Under the pieces are notes generated by a model. The model ran no database searches and had not been told where the DNA came from. It saw nothing but the letters and a program-made list of their open reading frames with translations. 64,000 nucleotides of DNA from Photobacterium iliopiscarium (GTDB taxonomy: Bacteria > Pseudomonadota > Gammaproteobacteria > Enterobacterales > Vibrionaceae): the NCBI RefSeq assembly GCF_003026395.1, contig NZ_PYOO01000003.1:310001-374000 (forward strand). Reading direction: 5' to 3'. Made by a program: the position numbers and the translations under genes. Shown one piece after another: positions 25,402 through 35,310 of the stretch (its first letter is position 1; each line of letters begins with the position of its first letter).

Positions 25402-26373
25402 ATGAAAAAGACTTTTCTAGTACTACCTCTTGCTCTTCTTGTATCTGGCGCGGTAAATGCTGCAACAGATAACCCATTTTATGCTGGTGCGCGTTTAGGT
25501 AATAGCTTCTACGACATTACAGACAGCACTAACAACATCAAACTTGATGACAAAAACCTTGCAGGTGGTGTTTTCGCTGGTTACAAAATCACACCTTGGT
25601 TCGCTGGTGAAATTGGTTACACTAACCTAGGTAGCGCTAGCGTTACTAATGGTCAAGGTAAATTTACTGCACAAGGTGCTGATCTTGTAGGTAAGTTCTC
25701 TTACGCTATCAACGACAAAATCGATGTATTTGGTAAGCTAGGTACTTTCTACTACGATTGGAACGCTAAGAACGGCGCAACAGCTGACGATAACGGTTGG
25801 GCTGCTACTGCTGGTGTTGGTGCTGAGTACTACATCAACAACAACGTATCTACAAGCATTGAATACCAATACTACAAAGATGTAGGCGGTGCTGACATTC
25901 AATTCGCAGGCGTTTCTTTAGCATACCATTGGGGCGCTCCAGCACCTGTTGTTGCTCCTGAAGTTGTTTACGTTGATCAAGTATCTGTAGCGACAATTGA
26001 CGAACTAAAACTAACGGTTCCTTTTGCATTCGACAGCACTAAAATTACTACTGGTGATGCAAGCAAGTTAGCACCTTTCGAAGAGCGTCTAAACCAATAC
26101 CCTGATGCAACAATTACTGTTGTTGGTCACACTGATAGTTCTGGTCCTGAAGCATACAACCAGAAACTATCTCAACAGCGTGCAGAAGCTGTTGCTAGCG
26201 CACTACGTACTCACCTAAATGTTGGTGCAGATCGCGTTCTTAGCGAAGGTCGTGGTGAGCTAGATCCAATCGCTCCTAACAACACAGCTGAAGGCCGTGC
26301 TGAAAACCGTCGTGTTGACATCATCGTTCCTGAGCTAAATGTAGAAACTGTTACTCAAGTTGTTGCTGAGTAA
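25402..26373 (+). CDS. ompA: OmpA-family outer-membrane porin
   Basis: A 323-residue precursor with a signal peptide (cleavage after NA, residue 20), an N-terminal eight-strand barrel (NPFYAGARLGNSFYD ... IQFAGVSLAYHWG, about residues 24-178), a short Pro/Ala/Val hinge, and a C-terminal peptidoglycan-binding domain (about 198-315) with VVGHTDSSGPEAYNQKLSQQ and the RAENRRVDI end. Codon use is more biased than in the neighbours, as expected for an abundant protein. It is monocistronic with a strong terminator. It lies between the gfc operon and the end of the O-antigen operon; I infer no special link with either. Confidence 0.93.
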   Translation: MKKTFLVLPLALLVSGAVNAATDNPFYAGARLGNSFYDITDSTNNIKLDDKNLAGGVFAGYKITPWFAGEIGYTNLGSASVTNGQGKFTAQGADLVGKFSYAINDKIDVFGKLGTFYYDWNAKNGATADDNGWAATAGVGAEYYINNNVSTSIEYQYYKDVGGADIQFAGVSLAYHWGAPAPVVAPEVVYVDQVSVATIDELKLTVPFAFDSTKITTGDASKLAPFEERLNQYPDATITVVGHTDSSGPEAYNQKLSQQRAEAVASALRTHLNVGADRVLSEGRGELDPIAPNNTAEGRAENRRVDIIVPELNVETVTQVVAE

Positions 26374-26433
26374 TTTCTACTGCTAATTAAGGTTAGTACT
26401 GCGTATTAAATACGTGCATAGGTATTAACGAAT

Positions 26434-26470
26434 AATCCGCCATAACTTCACGGTTATGGCGGATTTTTTT
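26434..26470 (+). terminator. ompA terminator
   Basis: Near-perfect stem AATCCGCCATAAC / GTTATGGCGGATT with a five-base loop and a following T run. Confidence 0.95.
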
Positions 26471-26585
26471 ATGGGAAAAAGAAAAGTAATACGTTAATAA
26501 AGAATAACGAAGAACAGGAAAAATCCAGTTTCAACTAATAAGGGAATAAAAGGGTTCAGGTGTTGACATGGTAAGAAATATAAGC

Positions 26586-26623
26586 AAAAAAAAAGCCTAA
26601 CTCATATACGAGCTAGGCTTTTT
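26586..26623. terminator. bidirectional terminator at the end of the O-antigen operon
   Basis: AAAAAGCCTAACTC / GAGCTAGGCTTTTT with a six-base loop, flanked by A and T runs, just beyond the stop of the dehydratase gene. Confidence 0.9.
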
Positions 26624-26643
26624 AAAATAATAATATTAACTAA

Positions 26644-28557
26644 TTAATGAGCTAATTGCTTTCTCTTCCAAACAACATCACTAATACCATCACTTGGTTT
26701 AAAGTCTGTTGGTGCTTCCATTAATATTTCCCGAATCAACTCATGTTCAAAATCATGACAAGCACTATCTAGTCGATCAAGAAATTGTTGATAGTCAATT
26801 AATGATAAGAAGCGTTCATTCGCCGTCATAATACGCTCATGTTCTGTTTCATTAACGTTATCACCAATCAATAATTCTTCATATAATTTTTCACCTGGGC
26901 GTAATCCGGTATATTTAAATTCAATATCACCGTAGGGATTCTGTTCTGACTTCACTTCAAGGCCTGATAATTTAACCAAATTCTCCGCTAAATTAACTAT
27001 TTTCACAGGTTTACCCATATCAAGTACAAACACATCTCCCCCCTTACCCATAGCACCCGCTTGAATCACTAACTGGGCCGCTTCTGGTATCGTCATAAAA
27101 TAACGAATAATATCAGGGTGAGTAATAGTTATTGGCCCGCCCTCTTTAATTTGGCGCTTAAACAATGGAATGACTGAACCTGAAGATCCCAGCACATTAC
27201 CAAAACGTACCATACAAAAGCGGGTACCATTTGGTTTTAGTGCTTCTTGCTCTGCCAATGCCTGTAAACCCAGCTCTGCCATACGTTTCGTTGTGCCCAT
27301 AATATTCGTTGGACGAACCGCTTTATCAGTGGAGATTAATACAAATGAAGAAACATTTGCGTTAATTGCTGCTTGAGCCGTATAAAAAGTACCAAAGACA
27401 TTATTACGTACGCCTTCTACAACATTGTATTCAACCATAGGTACATGTTTATATGCTGCTGCATGATAGACAGTATCAACACTAAAGGTTGTCATAATTG
27501 CTTCTAAGCGGTTAATTCGCTGTACAGAGCCAAGTAATGGAATTAAATCAATTTCTAAACCACGTTTAGTTATATATTCCGATAACTCTTTTTCAATGCT
27601 ATATAACGCAAATTCAGATAATTCAAACAGCAATAATGTTTGTGGTTGATATCGTATAATTTGTCGACACAACTCAGAACCAATCGAGCCGCCAGCCCCT
27701 GTAACCATTACCGTCTTATGTTGAATGTTCGCTTCCATTAATTGATTACTAGCTTGCACTGACTCTCGTCCTAACAGATCTTCAATGGGCACATCATGTA
27801 ACTGATCTAACGATACATTGTCATGTACGATTGCATCAAGATTAGGAATAGATAGCACTTCAACAGGCAAATCAACTAATGCACAAATAATAGCCTTACG
27901 TTGACTACGAGTTGCACTTGGCATTGCTAATAGAACTTGTTTAACACCAAACTTTGTTATTAGTCGAGATAGTTGTTCACGTTTATATACTGTTAAACCA
28001 TGTAATACATTACGGTATAATTTTTTATTATCGTCTATATAAACAACTGGATTTAACTCATCACCTTGACGTAATAAATTAACCAACTGTCGTCCAGCAA
28101 CACCTGCACCATACACAATGACATTAGGTTTACGCTTCATTTCTAACTGAGAGAAAAACACACGAATAGATAATCGTGCACCTCCAGTTAATACAAAAAG
28201 ATATGCTAAATAAATAATTGCGACAGTTCGTGGCACCCAAATACTAAAAAAGTAGGTTGCTAATACAAATACAACTGTTGACACTAAAGAGCCAATTGCC
28301 AACGTAAATATTGCATGCACACTTAAATAACGTAAAATAGCTCGATAAAAACCAATCCGAATAAAACACGCAATAGTGATCACCGATATAAATGATACTA
28401 AATACCAATATTCAACACTGCGAGTTTGATCAAAATCACCTAATCGAGTCCAAAAAGCCCCCCAAAAAGCAACTTGTATAAATAAAAGATCAATACAGAC
28501 GCTTATAACTCGCTTATAAGGTCTAGGAATCGAGAAAAAAGCATCAATAATAGCCAT
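26644..28557 (-). CDS. wbpM: WbpM/CapD-type membrane UDP-GlcNAc 4,6-dehydratase
   Basis: The 637-residue protein has four N-terminal membrane helices (about residues 15-125), a first Rossmann-like domain (VIVYGAGVAGRQLVNLLRQG) and a catalytic SDR domain starting at VMVTGAGGSIGSELCRQI with HAAAYKHVPMVE and STDKAVRPTNIMGTTKR. As in WbpM, the usual YxxxK Tyr is replaced (Met in NIMGTTK). The family converts UDP-GlcNAc to UDP-4-keto-6-deoxy-GlcNAc, the precursor of UDP-QuiNAc or UDP-FucNAc. It is the last gene of the operon, 70 bases after the PglC-like transferase. Together with the reductase-like SDR at 29194 it would supply the first sugar of the O unit. Confidence 0.94.
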   Translation of the reverse strand: MAIIDAFFSIPRPYKRVISVCIDLLFIQVAFWGAFWTRLGDFDQTRSVEYWYLVSFISVITIACFIRIGFYRAILRYLSVHAIFTLAIGSLVSTVVFVLATYFFSIWVPRTVAIIYLAYLFVLTGGARLSIRVFFSQLEMKRKPNVIVYGAGVAGRQLVNLLRQGDELNPVVYIDDNKKLYRNVLHGLTVYKREQLSRLITKFGVKQVLLAMPSATRSQRKAIICALVDLPVEVLSIPNLDAIVHDNVSLDQLHDVPIEDLLGRESVQASNQLMEANIQHKTVMVTGAGGSIGSELCRQIIRYQPQTLLLFELSEFALYSIEKELSEYITKRGLEIDLIPLLGSVQRINRLEAIMTTFSVDTVYHAAAYKHVPMVEYNVVEGVRNNVFGTFYTAQAAINANVSSFVLISTDKAVRPTNIMGTTKRMAELGLQALAEQEALKPNGTRFCMVRFGNVLGSSGSVIPLFKRQIKEGGPITITHPDIIRYFMTIPEAAQLVIQAGAMGKGGDVFVLDMGKPVKIVNLAENLVKLSGLEVKSEQNPYGDIEFKYTGLRPGEKLYEELLIGDNVNETEHERIMTANERFLSLIDYQQFLDRLDSACHDFEHELIREILMEAPTDFKPSDGISDVVWKRKQLAH

Positions 28558-28627
28558 ATATCCTCAAGAATGAGCAATACTCATCTCATGGTCAATTTAA
28601 AAGTCATACTAATATGATTGTTAATAA

Positions 28628-29191
28628 TTATTTAACAGCATCCCCAGCGCCACTACCTGTGGCCGTCATAATTATATATTTAAAATAATCTTTAATTGTT
28701 AGTGTATCGATCATTTTTCTATCCATTTCAGCTAATAGCTTTGGTGTCGACATATCAATATTTTTAACTTGTGATAACCCAGTTATTCCCGGTAATACAT
28801 CATAAATACCAAGCTTATCACGTTCAATGATCAATTCTTGCTGATTAAATAAATTAGGACGAGGACCAACTAAACTCATATCTCCTTTTAGAACATTAAT
28901 TAATTGAGGAAGCTCATCAATCTTAGTCTTACGAAGAAAATGTCCTAGACGAGTAATTGATGCATTACTTGCTAAATGACTTGCAACTGATTGAGTATCT
29001 ACTGCCATAGTTCTAAATTTAATTAATTGAAATGGCTTTTTATCCCGACCAACACGCGTCTGAATAAATATAGGCGAACCCGTATCAAACATACCAATAA
29101 CGATAATAATCAAAAGAATTGGCCATAGTAATATTAGACCAAAAAAGGAAAACATTATATCTAATATTCTAATTTTAAAAAATACACTCAT
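28628..29191 (-). CDS. PglC/WbaP-like initiating phosphoglycosyltransferase
   Basis: A 187-residue minimal monotopic transferase: one hydrophobic re-entrant helix (MFSFFGLILLWPILLIIIVI), then FIQTRVGRDKKPFQLIKFRT, KTKIDELPQLINVLKGDMSL, and VGPRP, and LPGITGLSQV. This is the PglC size class. It would transfer a sugar-1-phosphate, probably QuiNAc- or FucNAc-type made by the neighbouring WbpM and SDR enzymes, to undecaprenyl phosphate to start the O unit. It lies two bases downstream of the SDR gene, so coupling is tight. Confidence 0.92.
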   Translation of the reverse strand: MSVFFKIRILDIMFSFFGLILLWPILLIIIVIGMFDTGSPIFIQTRVGRDKKPFQLIKFRTMAVDTQSVASHLASNASITRLGHFLRKTKIDELPQLINVLKGDMSLVGPRPNLFNQQELIIERDKLGIYDVLPGITGLSQVKNIDMSTPKLLAEMDRKMIDTLTIKDYFKYIIMTATGSGAGDAVK

Positions 29192-29193
29192 TC

Positions 29194-30090
29194 TTACTTT
29201 CTCACTATATTCGTACTATTTGGTCGCCAAGATATTTTATTTCTAGTTTCATCATCGTCAACCTTTAGATCATTAATCAATTGTCCAATCATTTGCTCTT
29301 TCTTAAACAACTTACCTAAAAAAATAAAAATCGACCTCGGGATTGGGATTTGATATATTTTACGATTTACAGTACTCGCAATAAAATTAGTAAACTCTAA
29401 TATAGATACAGTATAACCATCAGAAGCTAAAATAATTTCCCCATCAGCTTCATCACTATTTAAACAAAAATTAATCAAACTACATATATTACTTATAGAT
29501 ATAAAGCTTCTTTCATTATGAATAGCTCCAAATGGTAATAATGGTGTTTTTTTAACTAAATTTAAAAGACTTTTATAGTTACCTGGAGCATCTTGACCAT
29601 AGACTAAAGTAGGACGAATAATAACAAGTTTCATACCAGTTTCTTTAGCTATTTTATTTAACAATATTTCAGCTTGATATTTAGATTTAGCATAAGAGTT
29701 ATGGGGGCTAGGAGTATCAAAAGAACTAAATGCATTTTTATTAGATTCAATACCATTAACACCAATAGTACTTATAAAAATAAATTTTTCCACTCCGCAC
29801 TCTGCTGCTTGTTTAGCTAAATTAATTGTAGCCAAATAATTTACTTCATTATAATCATCATCCGAATACGATTTAGAATGGGCTAGTCCAGCCAAATGAA
29901 TAACTGACTTAACATCAACCAAAATATCTTTCCAATTATTTTTTGATGTTAATGATTCAATTTTAAAAATATCTCTGAAGTTATTTTCTTTCTCATTCCT
30001 TACTGTACAAACTATATTATCAGGATATAATTTATAATAATTTTTACCAATAAAACCAGTAGCTCCAGTTAATAATATTTTATTTTTCAT
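29194..30090 (-). CDS. NAD-dependent epimerase/reductase (SDR), WbpV/WbpK-like
   Basis: The 298-residue SDR has the Rossmann motif LLTGATGFIGKNYY, the central HLAGLAH segment, Ser in FISTIGVNG and the catalytic YAKSKYQAE (YxxxK). Its best context-based role is the reduction of UDP-4-keto-6-deoxy-GlcNAc to UDP-QuiNAc or UDP-FucNAc, as for WbpV or WbpK, because it is bracketed by a glycosyltransferase and by the PglC-like and WbpM genes, a trio common in O-antigen loci. The final sugar cannot be told from sequence. It overlaps the upstream gene by eleven bases. Confidence 0.83.
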   Translation of the reverse strand: MKNKILLTGATGFIGKNYYKLYPDNIVCTVRNEKENNFRDIFKIESLTSKNNWKDILVDVKSVIHLAGLAHSKSYSDDDYNEVNYLATINLAKQAAECGVEKFIFISTIGVNGIESNKNAFSSFDTPSPHNSYAKSKYQAEILLNKIAKETGMKLVIIRPTLVYGQDAPGNYKSLLNLVKKTPLLPFGAIHNERSFISISNICSLINFCLNSDEADGEIILASDGYTVSILEFTNFIASTVNRKIYQIPIPRSIFIFLGKLFKKEQMIGQLINDLKVDDDETRNKISWRPNSTNIVRK

Positions 30091-30994
30091 TAAATAACCT
30101 TTTTACAGCTAAAATTGATATCATAATAAAAAATGCAATTTTATCAATCTTTGAACGTCTACATTTATTTGCCATCATAGCTAGTTTAATCAAGCTGAAA
30201 AATGTATTTTCCTTTAATAAAATTATTGGTTTATTCGTTAACTCAATAAAATCAGCTTGTATTAATACTTTTTTAAATGCATCTCCAGAAAGAACAGTCT
30301 TTAATCTATTAAATATAGATAAAAAACCATTATTCGCTCCAACCTCATTATTTTCATGCTGTCGATAAAGCATCAAAGCTTCACTATCAATACACCATTT
30401 ATATTTATTACTTCTAGAAAATGAATAACAATACCAATCATGTAACCATAATCTATTTACTATACTTTTATTATCAATAAGGGATCTCTGTATCGCTACT
30501 GATAAGTCTTTACTTAAAACAAAAGAACATCCAGGTCCTGATGATTCAAAAACATAATCATATTCAACTTGTGGATTATCTTTTTTTATTAATTTTTCAC
30601 GTCCATCTTTCCAAAAAGCCAAAACATTACTAGAAACGGCATCTACATTATTTGATTTAATAACTTCAATCGCATGACTTAATTTATTTGATAACCAAAT
30701 ATCATCTTGATCAGAAAAAGAAATATAATCATATTTAGAAAAATCAACATCCATTAACAGTCTAAAAAAATTCTGCCCCGCACTTCCATAACGACATCCA
30801 TACTCTAAAAGATATATATTGCTATTATCATTAATGTAACTATTAATAATATCAATAGATGAATCAGTTGATAAATCCAAACTAATATAAATATCAATTT
30901 CAACACTATTTTGAGATAATATACTATCTAGTTGTTCTCTTATATATTCCGCTCCATTATAAGCAGCTAATAATACACAAATTTTATTACACAT
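30080..30994 (-). CDS. glycosyltransferase family 2
   Basis: A 304-residue GT-A enzyme with ICVLLAAYNGAEYIREQLDS, ISLDLSTDSS (DxS-type), and the SFSDQDDIWLSNKL motif containing the metal-binding DQDD, followed by a GPGCSFVLSKDL segment and LHDWYCY. This is a subgroup of GT2 frequent in O-antigen loci with rhamnosyl- or aminosugar-transfer activity. Probably the enzyme adding the second sugar to the QuiNAc/FucNAc-primed lipid; the sugar is inferred only from locus content. Confidence 0.88.
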   Translation of the reverse strand: MCNKICVLLAAYNGAEYIREQLDSILSQNSVEIDIYISLDLSTDSSIDIINSYINDNSNIYLLEYGCRYGSAGQNFFRLLMDVDFSKYDYISFSDQDDIWLSNKLSHAIEVIKSNNVDAVSSNVLAFWKDGREKLIKKDNPQVEYDYVFESSGPGCSFVLSKDLSVAIQRSLIDNKSIVNRLWLHDWYCYSFSRSNKYKWCIDSEALMLYRQHENNEVGANNGFLSIFNRLKTVLSGDAFKKVLIQADFIELTNKPIILLKENTFFSLIKLAMMANKCRRSKIDKIAFFIMISILAVKRLFNEK

Positions 30995-31011
30995 AAGATC
31001 TCTAACTATTA

Positions 31012-32091
31012 TTAAAACATCATCAACATATAATTATTATATGGCGACACAATTTTTAATGAGGAATAAAAAAACACAAATGAAATTAATACAATAAGCA
31101 TAAAATATCCAGATTTATATTTCCTAGATAGATATTTTAATGGCAAAATCAAAGCAGAAAGATCAAATAGAGCTAAAACCTCAGTAAATCGAAGAGAAAA
31201 AACATCATTCCAAGAAAAAATAATTTGTAAAAATAGACTACAAGCTAGAAAATAGATAAATATCTTTTCTTTTTCATTTGTTTTATTAAATACAAATGCC
31301 ATTATAAAATAGAACAAAAACAAACGAACTAAATAATAAACAGAAAAAATTGATATCTTTGTCGTATGATAAGAACCATTAATATAAACTTCAACTCTAC
31401 TAGATCCAATTAAATGCATTAACTCTACACATAGAGGTGATAAAACAAAAGCAATGAGTGGTATAAAAAATAACACATATCTTTTATTCAAAAAAGAAAT
31501 GTAATTATAAATAATATAAAATACAGGTATAATAATAACAGACAAATGAAATGTTAAACTAAATATAAATAAAATAACACTCAATATTTTCTTTTTATCA
31601 TACCAAAGTAATACAGCACATGAAGCAATTCCCATAGCCATTGCAACACGAACTTGAGTAAATTCTTGAGTTAAATATAATCTAGAAAAAACAAGTAATA
31701 CTAATATTCCCACATAATATTTATCAAAAGCTAATCTACAAAATATAAATTTAGCAATTATGCTTATAGTTGCAATCAATGAAAAAAACAAAGCAAAATT
31801 ATTTGAAAATAAACTTATGACCTTATATAGAGATAAAAAACCTATATCTTTTCCTTGTAAAACATGAGCTATAAAATTTTCTTTATCTACATTCAACCAA
31901 TTTATATATGAGTTATAATCATGATCTATACCAGGAACTCTCAACCCCGCAAAAAATATAAGGAAGACTACTAATAACAATGTATATAAATCACAAAATC
32001 TTACATATGATGAGTGTCCATTAGCCATTAATCCATCATAAATATAAGCATATATTAAAAGCCCTAAAAATAACAGAATATAATAACTCAT
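31012..32091 (-). CDS. wzy: Wzy-type O-antigen polymerase (EpsG family)
   Basis: A 359-residue membrane protein with about ten helices and the EpsG-family pattern: FFAGLRVPGIDHDYNSYINW after the second helix and TQEFTQVRVAMAMGIASCAV in the middle, then LTFHLSVIIIPVFYI. The family includes polymerases of O antigens and exopolysaccharides. It is the only polymerase candidate in this operon and is not similar to the Wzy at 15139-16206. The stop and the next start are four bases overlapped with the rhamnosyltransferase gene upstream. Confidence 0.83.
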   Translation of the reverse strand: MSYYILLFLGLLIYAYIYDGLMANGHSSYVRFCDLYTLLLVVFLIFFAGLRVPGIDHDYNSYINWLNVDKENFIAHVLQGKDIGFLSLYKVISLFSNNFALFFSLIATISIIAKFIFCRLAFDKYYVGILVLLVFSRLYLTQEFTQVRVAMAMGIASCAVLLWYDKKKILSVILFIFSLTFHLSVIIIPVFYIIYNYISFLNKRYVLFFIPLIAFVLSPLCVELMHLIGSSRVEVYINGSYHTTKISIFSVYYLVRLFLFYFIMAFVFNKTNEKEKIFIYFLACSLFLQIIFSWNDVFSLRFTEVLALFDLSALILPLKYLSRKYKSGYFMLIVLISFVFFYSSLKIVSPYNNYMLMMF

Positions 32092-33002
32092 TTAAAATGG
32101 CCTTTCCCCATATTAGAGATAACACCATCAAATATAGCTTTCGTTAAAAGCCCAAGAGAATATATTTTTCTTTTTGACATTAAAGAATAATAAATAACAT
32201 ATTGTGGTACTTTTATTAAATAAAGTAGCTTAGAGTTAAATGACATACTCTTTGAACGCATTAAATATACTGCATTTCTAACAATAAAATAATTTCTGAA
32301 ATCAGAATGTAAATTGATACTCCGACCTAATGCTTTAGATGTTTCATCACCTATACTATGTCGCATTATGACTGTTGGTATAATAAAAGATTTATACCCA
32401 TAAAGATGATTTGCACGTTCCCCCCATTCAATATCAACCCAATCAATAAACAAGTCATCATTCATACATCCAATTTCTTTTAATATAGACATACGAATGA
32501 GAGATCCAGAAGCGATAATATAATCACTGCCAACAGGTTCAATTGAATTAATATCAACAGGTATACGCTTTACATAAAATAATTTTGCTCGAATTGCATT
32601 TACAGATTCATTTGTTTTCTCATCAATAAATGCAGGACCAACAGTAGCAACTTTTATATTCTTTTTTAATAATTCATTTTCAGCCGTTAGTAACCCTTTA
32701 ACCATATTATCAGGAAGACTACTATCTTGATCTAATAATAACACATGATCATAGTTATTATCTTTAGCATATTTGATTCCGATATTCTGTGCAGTTGCTA
32801 TTCCTTTATTTTCATTCAATTCAAAATATTCAACCTTATTCGGAATAATATTTAAAATATCATCTATGCTATTTTTGACAGATATAGGAGAGTTATCAAC
32901 GATGCATATATCTTTTACTTGATCTTTTAAACTAATAAGTAATCTTTTTAATAACTCTTTTTCTGGATTAAACAAAACTATAATTGGCAGAACACTATTC
33001 AA
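32088..33002 (-). CDS. family 2 glycosyltransferase, rhamnosyltransferase-like (RfbF/RfbN type)
   Basis: A 304-residue GT2 with LPIIVLFNPEKELLKRLLIS, a CIVDNSPI strand, the LNENKGIATAQNIGIKYAKD loop and VLLLDQDSSLP containing the DQDS motif. The later part (FIDWVDIEWGERANHLYGYK, MRHSIGDETSKALG) is typical of dTDP-rhamnosyltransferases of the RfbF family. The rmlBADC genes for dTDP-rhamnose are upstream in the same operon, which supports rhamnose as the donated sugar. Confidence 0.87.
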   Translation of the reverse strand: MNSVLPIIVLFNPEKELLKRLLISLKDQVKDICIVDNSPISVKNSIDDILNIIPNKVEYFELNENKGIATAQNIGIKYAKDNNYDHVLLLDQDSSLPDNMVKGLLTAENELLKKNIKVATVGPAFIDEKTNESVNAIRAKLFYVKRIPVDINSIEPVGSDYIIASGSLIRMSILKEIGCMNDDLFIDWVDIEWGERANHLYGYKSFIIPTVIMRHSIGDETSKALGRSINLHSDFRNYFIVRNAVYLMRSKSMSFNSKLLYLIKVPQYVIYYSLMSKRKIYSLGLLTKAIFDGVISNMGKGHFK

Positions 33003-33013
33003 AATACATCAAC

Positions 33014-34045
33014 CTATTTATTAATTAATTTATAAAAATCATTTCCAATAATATCCCAAGAAAACTCACTAATTTTCTCTACATTAGAATTTATTTCTTT
33101 TTTTATTTCATCGTCATTTAATGAATAGTAATATTCAATTTTATCTAACAATTCCTTTTCATTAAATGTGTCAATTTTAAAATTTGACTCTAATTCACAT
33201 AATGGAGAATAATTAGAAATAACGATACAACCAGAAGCCATACCTTCAGCGCATGGATAATGAAATGCACCATCTTCAATTAAACCACATGCAATTAACA
33301 AATCATTTTTTCTATAAAAACACGCTAAATCATCATCACTTTCAATGGGAAAGTATTCATACGAAATATTATTCTCTCGTAAAATACATTTACATTCATC
33401 ATCTAAATAAACAGCAATATTAAGAATAAACTCTTTGTCTTTTGGTATTTTTGTTATTATTTTGATAATATCAATAGTACCTTTATGCTTCTCTTTCCTT
33501 CCAATAATACCTATTTTCTTTATATTTTTGTTTGTTTTAATTTCCAGATGAAATAATGTAGTGTCAACACCAGCAGGAATAATTCCGATATATTTATTAA
33601 TATTAGATGGTAATAAATTCGAACTATTAACTATTTTCTGCAATGGTAACTTATATGTCATGTACACAATAGTTTTCATGACTATCGATTTATAAAATAA
33701 AACCTCATAAGCTTGAATATAATATACTTTTTTAATTTTAGCATTAATAAATAAAGCCAAATAAGCAGTTACGTTAAGCCCTGAAATAATGACATCTGCA
33801 TTTTCTTTACGACATGCCATAATAAGATTATATATATTAGATAAAACTTTAAATAATTTTAATCCTTTATTCTTTGCTCTTACTTTTTTTATTTTTGCTT
33901 TCGTTGGGTAGTAAGGATCCCCTTTATTATCTAAGACAACAAATGAAACATCACACCCCAAATCAACTAGTTCTGATGCTATTTTTGATAAAACTCGTTC
34001 ACCACCAGAACGGCTAAAACCAACGACAGGTATTATTATTTTCAT
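33014..34045 (-). CDS. glycosyltransferase family 4
   Basis: The 343-residue GT-B protein has IIPVVGFSRSGGERVLSKIA at its N-terminus, the central KKIGIIGRKEKHKGTIDII (the usual GR.. hinge), and the C-terminal IEDGAFHYPCAEGMASGCIV, in which the E-x7-E region is partly altered (EDGAFHYPCAE). It probably transfers rhamnose or Fuc3NAc/Qui3NAc to the O unit. It overlaps wzx by four bases. Confidence 0.86.
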   Translation of the reverse strand: MKIIIPVVGFSRSGGERVLSKIASELVDLGCDVSFVVLDNKGDPYYPTKAKIKKVRAKNKGLKLFKVLSNIYNLIMACRKENADVIISGLNVTAYLALFINAKIKKVYYIQAYEVLFYKSIVMKTIVYMTYKLPLQKIVNSSNLLPSNINKYIGIIPAGVDTTLFHLEIKTNKNIKKIGIIGRKEKHKGTIDIIKIITKIPKDKEFILNIAVYLDDECKCILRENNISYEYFPIESDDDLACFYRKNDLLIACGLIEDGAFHYPCAEGMASGCIVISNYSPLCELESNFKIDTFNEKELLDKIEYYYSLNDDEIKKEINSNVEKISEFSWDIIGNDFYKLINK

Positions 34046-35310
34046 TTAAAACCATCTTTTCCTTTGAAATTCAGATGTAATACAAAAAGAATCATTATTA
34101 AATATACTAGATAATTAATAAAATAAGCAATTGTAACACCCTCAACACCATAAATACCGATCAAGAAATAACTTAAACAAATAAAGACAAGCGAAGATAT
34201 AACTTCAGTAATAACAAAATAAAAAGTAACGCCTTTTGATATTAATATATATGCATACATCCATGACAACATTTTAACAACATCGCCAGCGAGTTGATAT
34301 TTAAATAAATCTCTTGCTTGATGGAAATCACTTGTAAATAAAATAGATATACTTAAATCTCTAGTAAAATAAACTATCAAAGCCATTACTGTAATAATTG
34401 GCATTATAACAATTACTGTTTTATTAACTTCTTTTAATATTAAACTATCAGATTTTATTGATGCTAATTTTGGTAAATAATAGGTACTAAGTGAAATTGT
34501 AATAACTGACAAGTATACATCCGATATTTTCCAGACAGCCTGCCATTGTCCAGCCAAATCCCACCCAACATTTTCTACCAATATATTTCGAATAATAATT
34601 AATGATAACGGCATCGTTAATGCTGTTGTTACAGCCATTAACATATACTCACCAATTTTTTTCTTATGCTCTAATTCAGTTGTTCCCCACCAATATTTCA
34701 ATTTAAACCAAGGTTGTTTTAATGAAGCAATTATCATTATTAAACCAGAAACACTTGAATTTATTGCAGCTGCAGTTAGTGCTCCTTTAATATTTGATAA
34801 ATAGATCAAAAAAATCATTACAATAGTAGAAACAACTGTTGATATGGCACCCAACAAAATATAACGCTTATATTTTTGTTGCCCATTAATAATAGAGGTA
34901 ATTAAAGTATTTATCGCGGTCAAAGGTAAAAGAATTGCAGTAACAATAATCAACCAATAATATTCATTATTATCAAACAACCAAATTGATATACTTGACG
35001 AAAAGACACAAACAATTGGAACTATAATTAATAATATTCCAAGAACCCATTGCAAAGAGGCCTTCCACCAAGGTGAACATTTATCATAGCCATTATTTAT
35101 ATTTTCAGCAGTATATCGAACAACACCGGCACTACCTGGAGCATTAACGAGTCCATTCACAATTCCAATTGCATTTTGAAACTGACCCAACATTGCTAAG
35201 CCTGTTGGGCCAGTATAAATAGCTATCACTTTTGAAATAATAAAGCCGGTTAGCATCCTTAATAATGTTAACAAACCACTTAATGCTGTAACTGATAATA
35301 ACCGTTTCAC
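34042..35310 (-). CDS. wzx: Wzx O-antigen flippase (WzxE-like)
   Basis: A 422-residue membrane protein with twelve or more helices. The N-terminal part (LLSVTALSGLLTLLRMLTGF, IAIYTGPTGLAMLGQFQN, VNAPGSAGVVRYTAEN) strongly resembles the WzxE-type flippases, which translocate units containing 4- or 3-amino-6-deoxy sugars. Genes of this kind often sit next to fdtB-like aminotransferases, as here (one-base overlap). Substrate identity is inferred. Confidence 0.92.
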   Translation of the reverse strand: MKRLLSVTALSGLLTLLRMLTGFIISKVIAIYTGPTGLAMLGQFQNAIGIVNGLVNAPGSAGVVRYTAENINNGYDKCSPWWKASLQWVLGILLIIVPIVCVFSSSISIWLFDNNEYYWLIIVTAILLPLTAINTLITSIINGQQKYKRYILLGAISTVVSTIVMIFLIYLSNIKGALTAAAINSSVSGLIMIIASLKQPWFKLKYWWGTTELEHKKKIGEYMLMAVTTALTMPLSLIIIRNILVENVGWDLAGQWQAVWKISDVYLSVITISLSTYYLPKLASIKSDSLILKEVNKTVIVIMPIITVMALIVYFTRDLSISILFTSDFHQARDLFKYQLAGDVVKMLSWMYAYILISKGVTFYFVITEVISSLVFICLSYFLIGIYGVEGVTIAYFINYLVYLIMILFVLHLNFKGKDGFK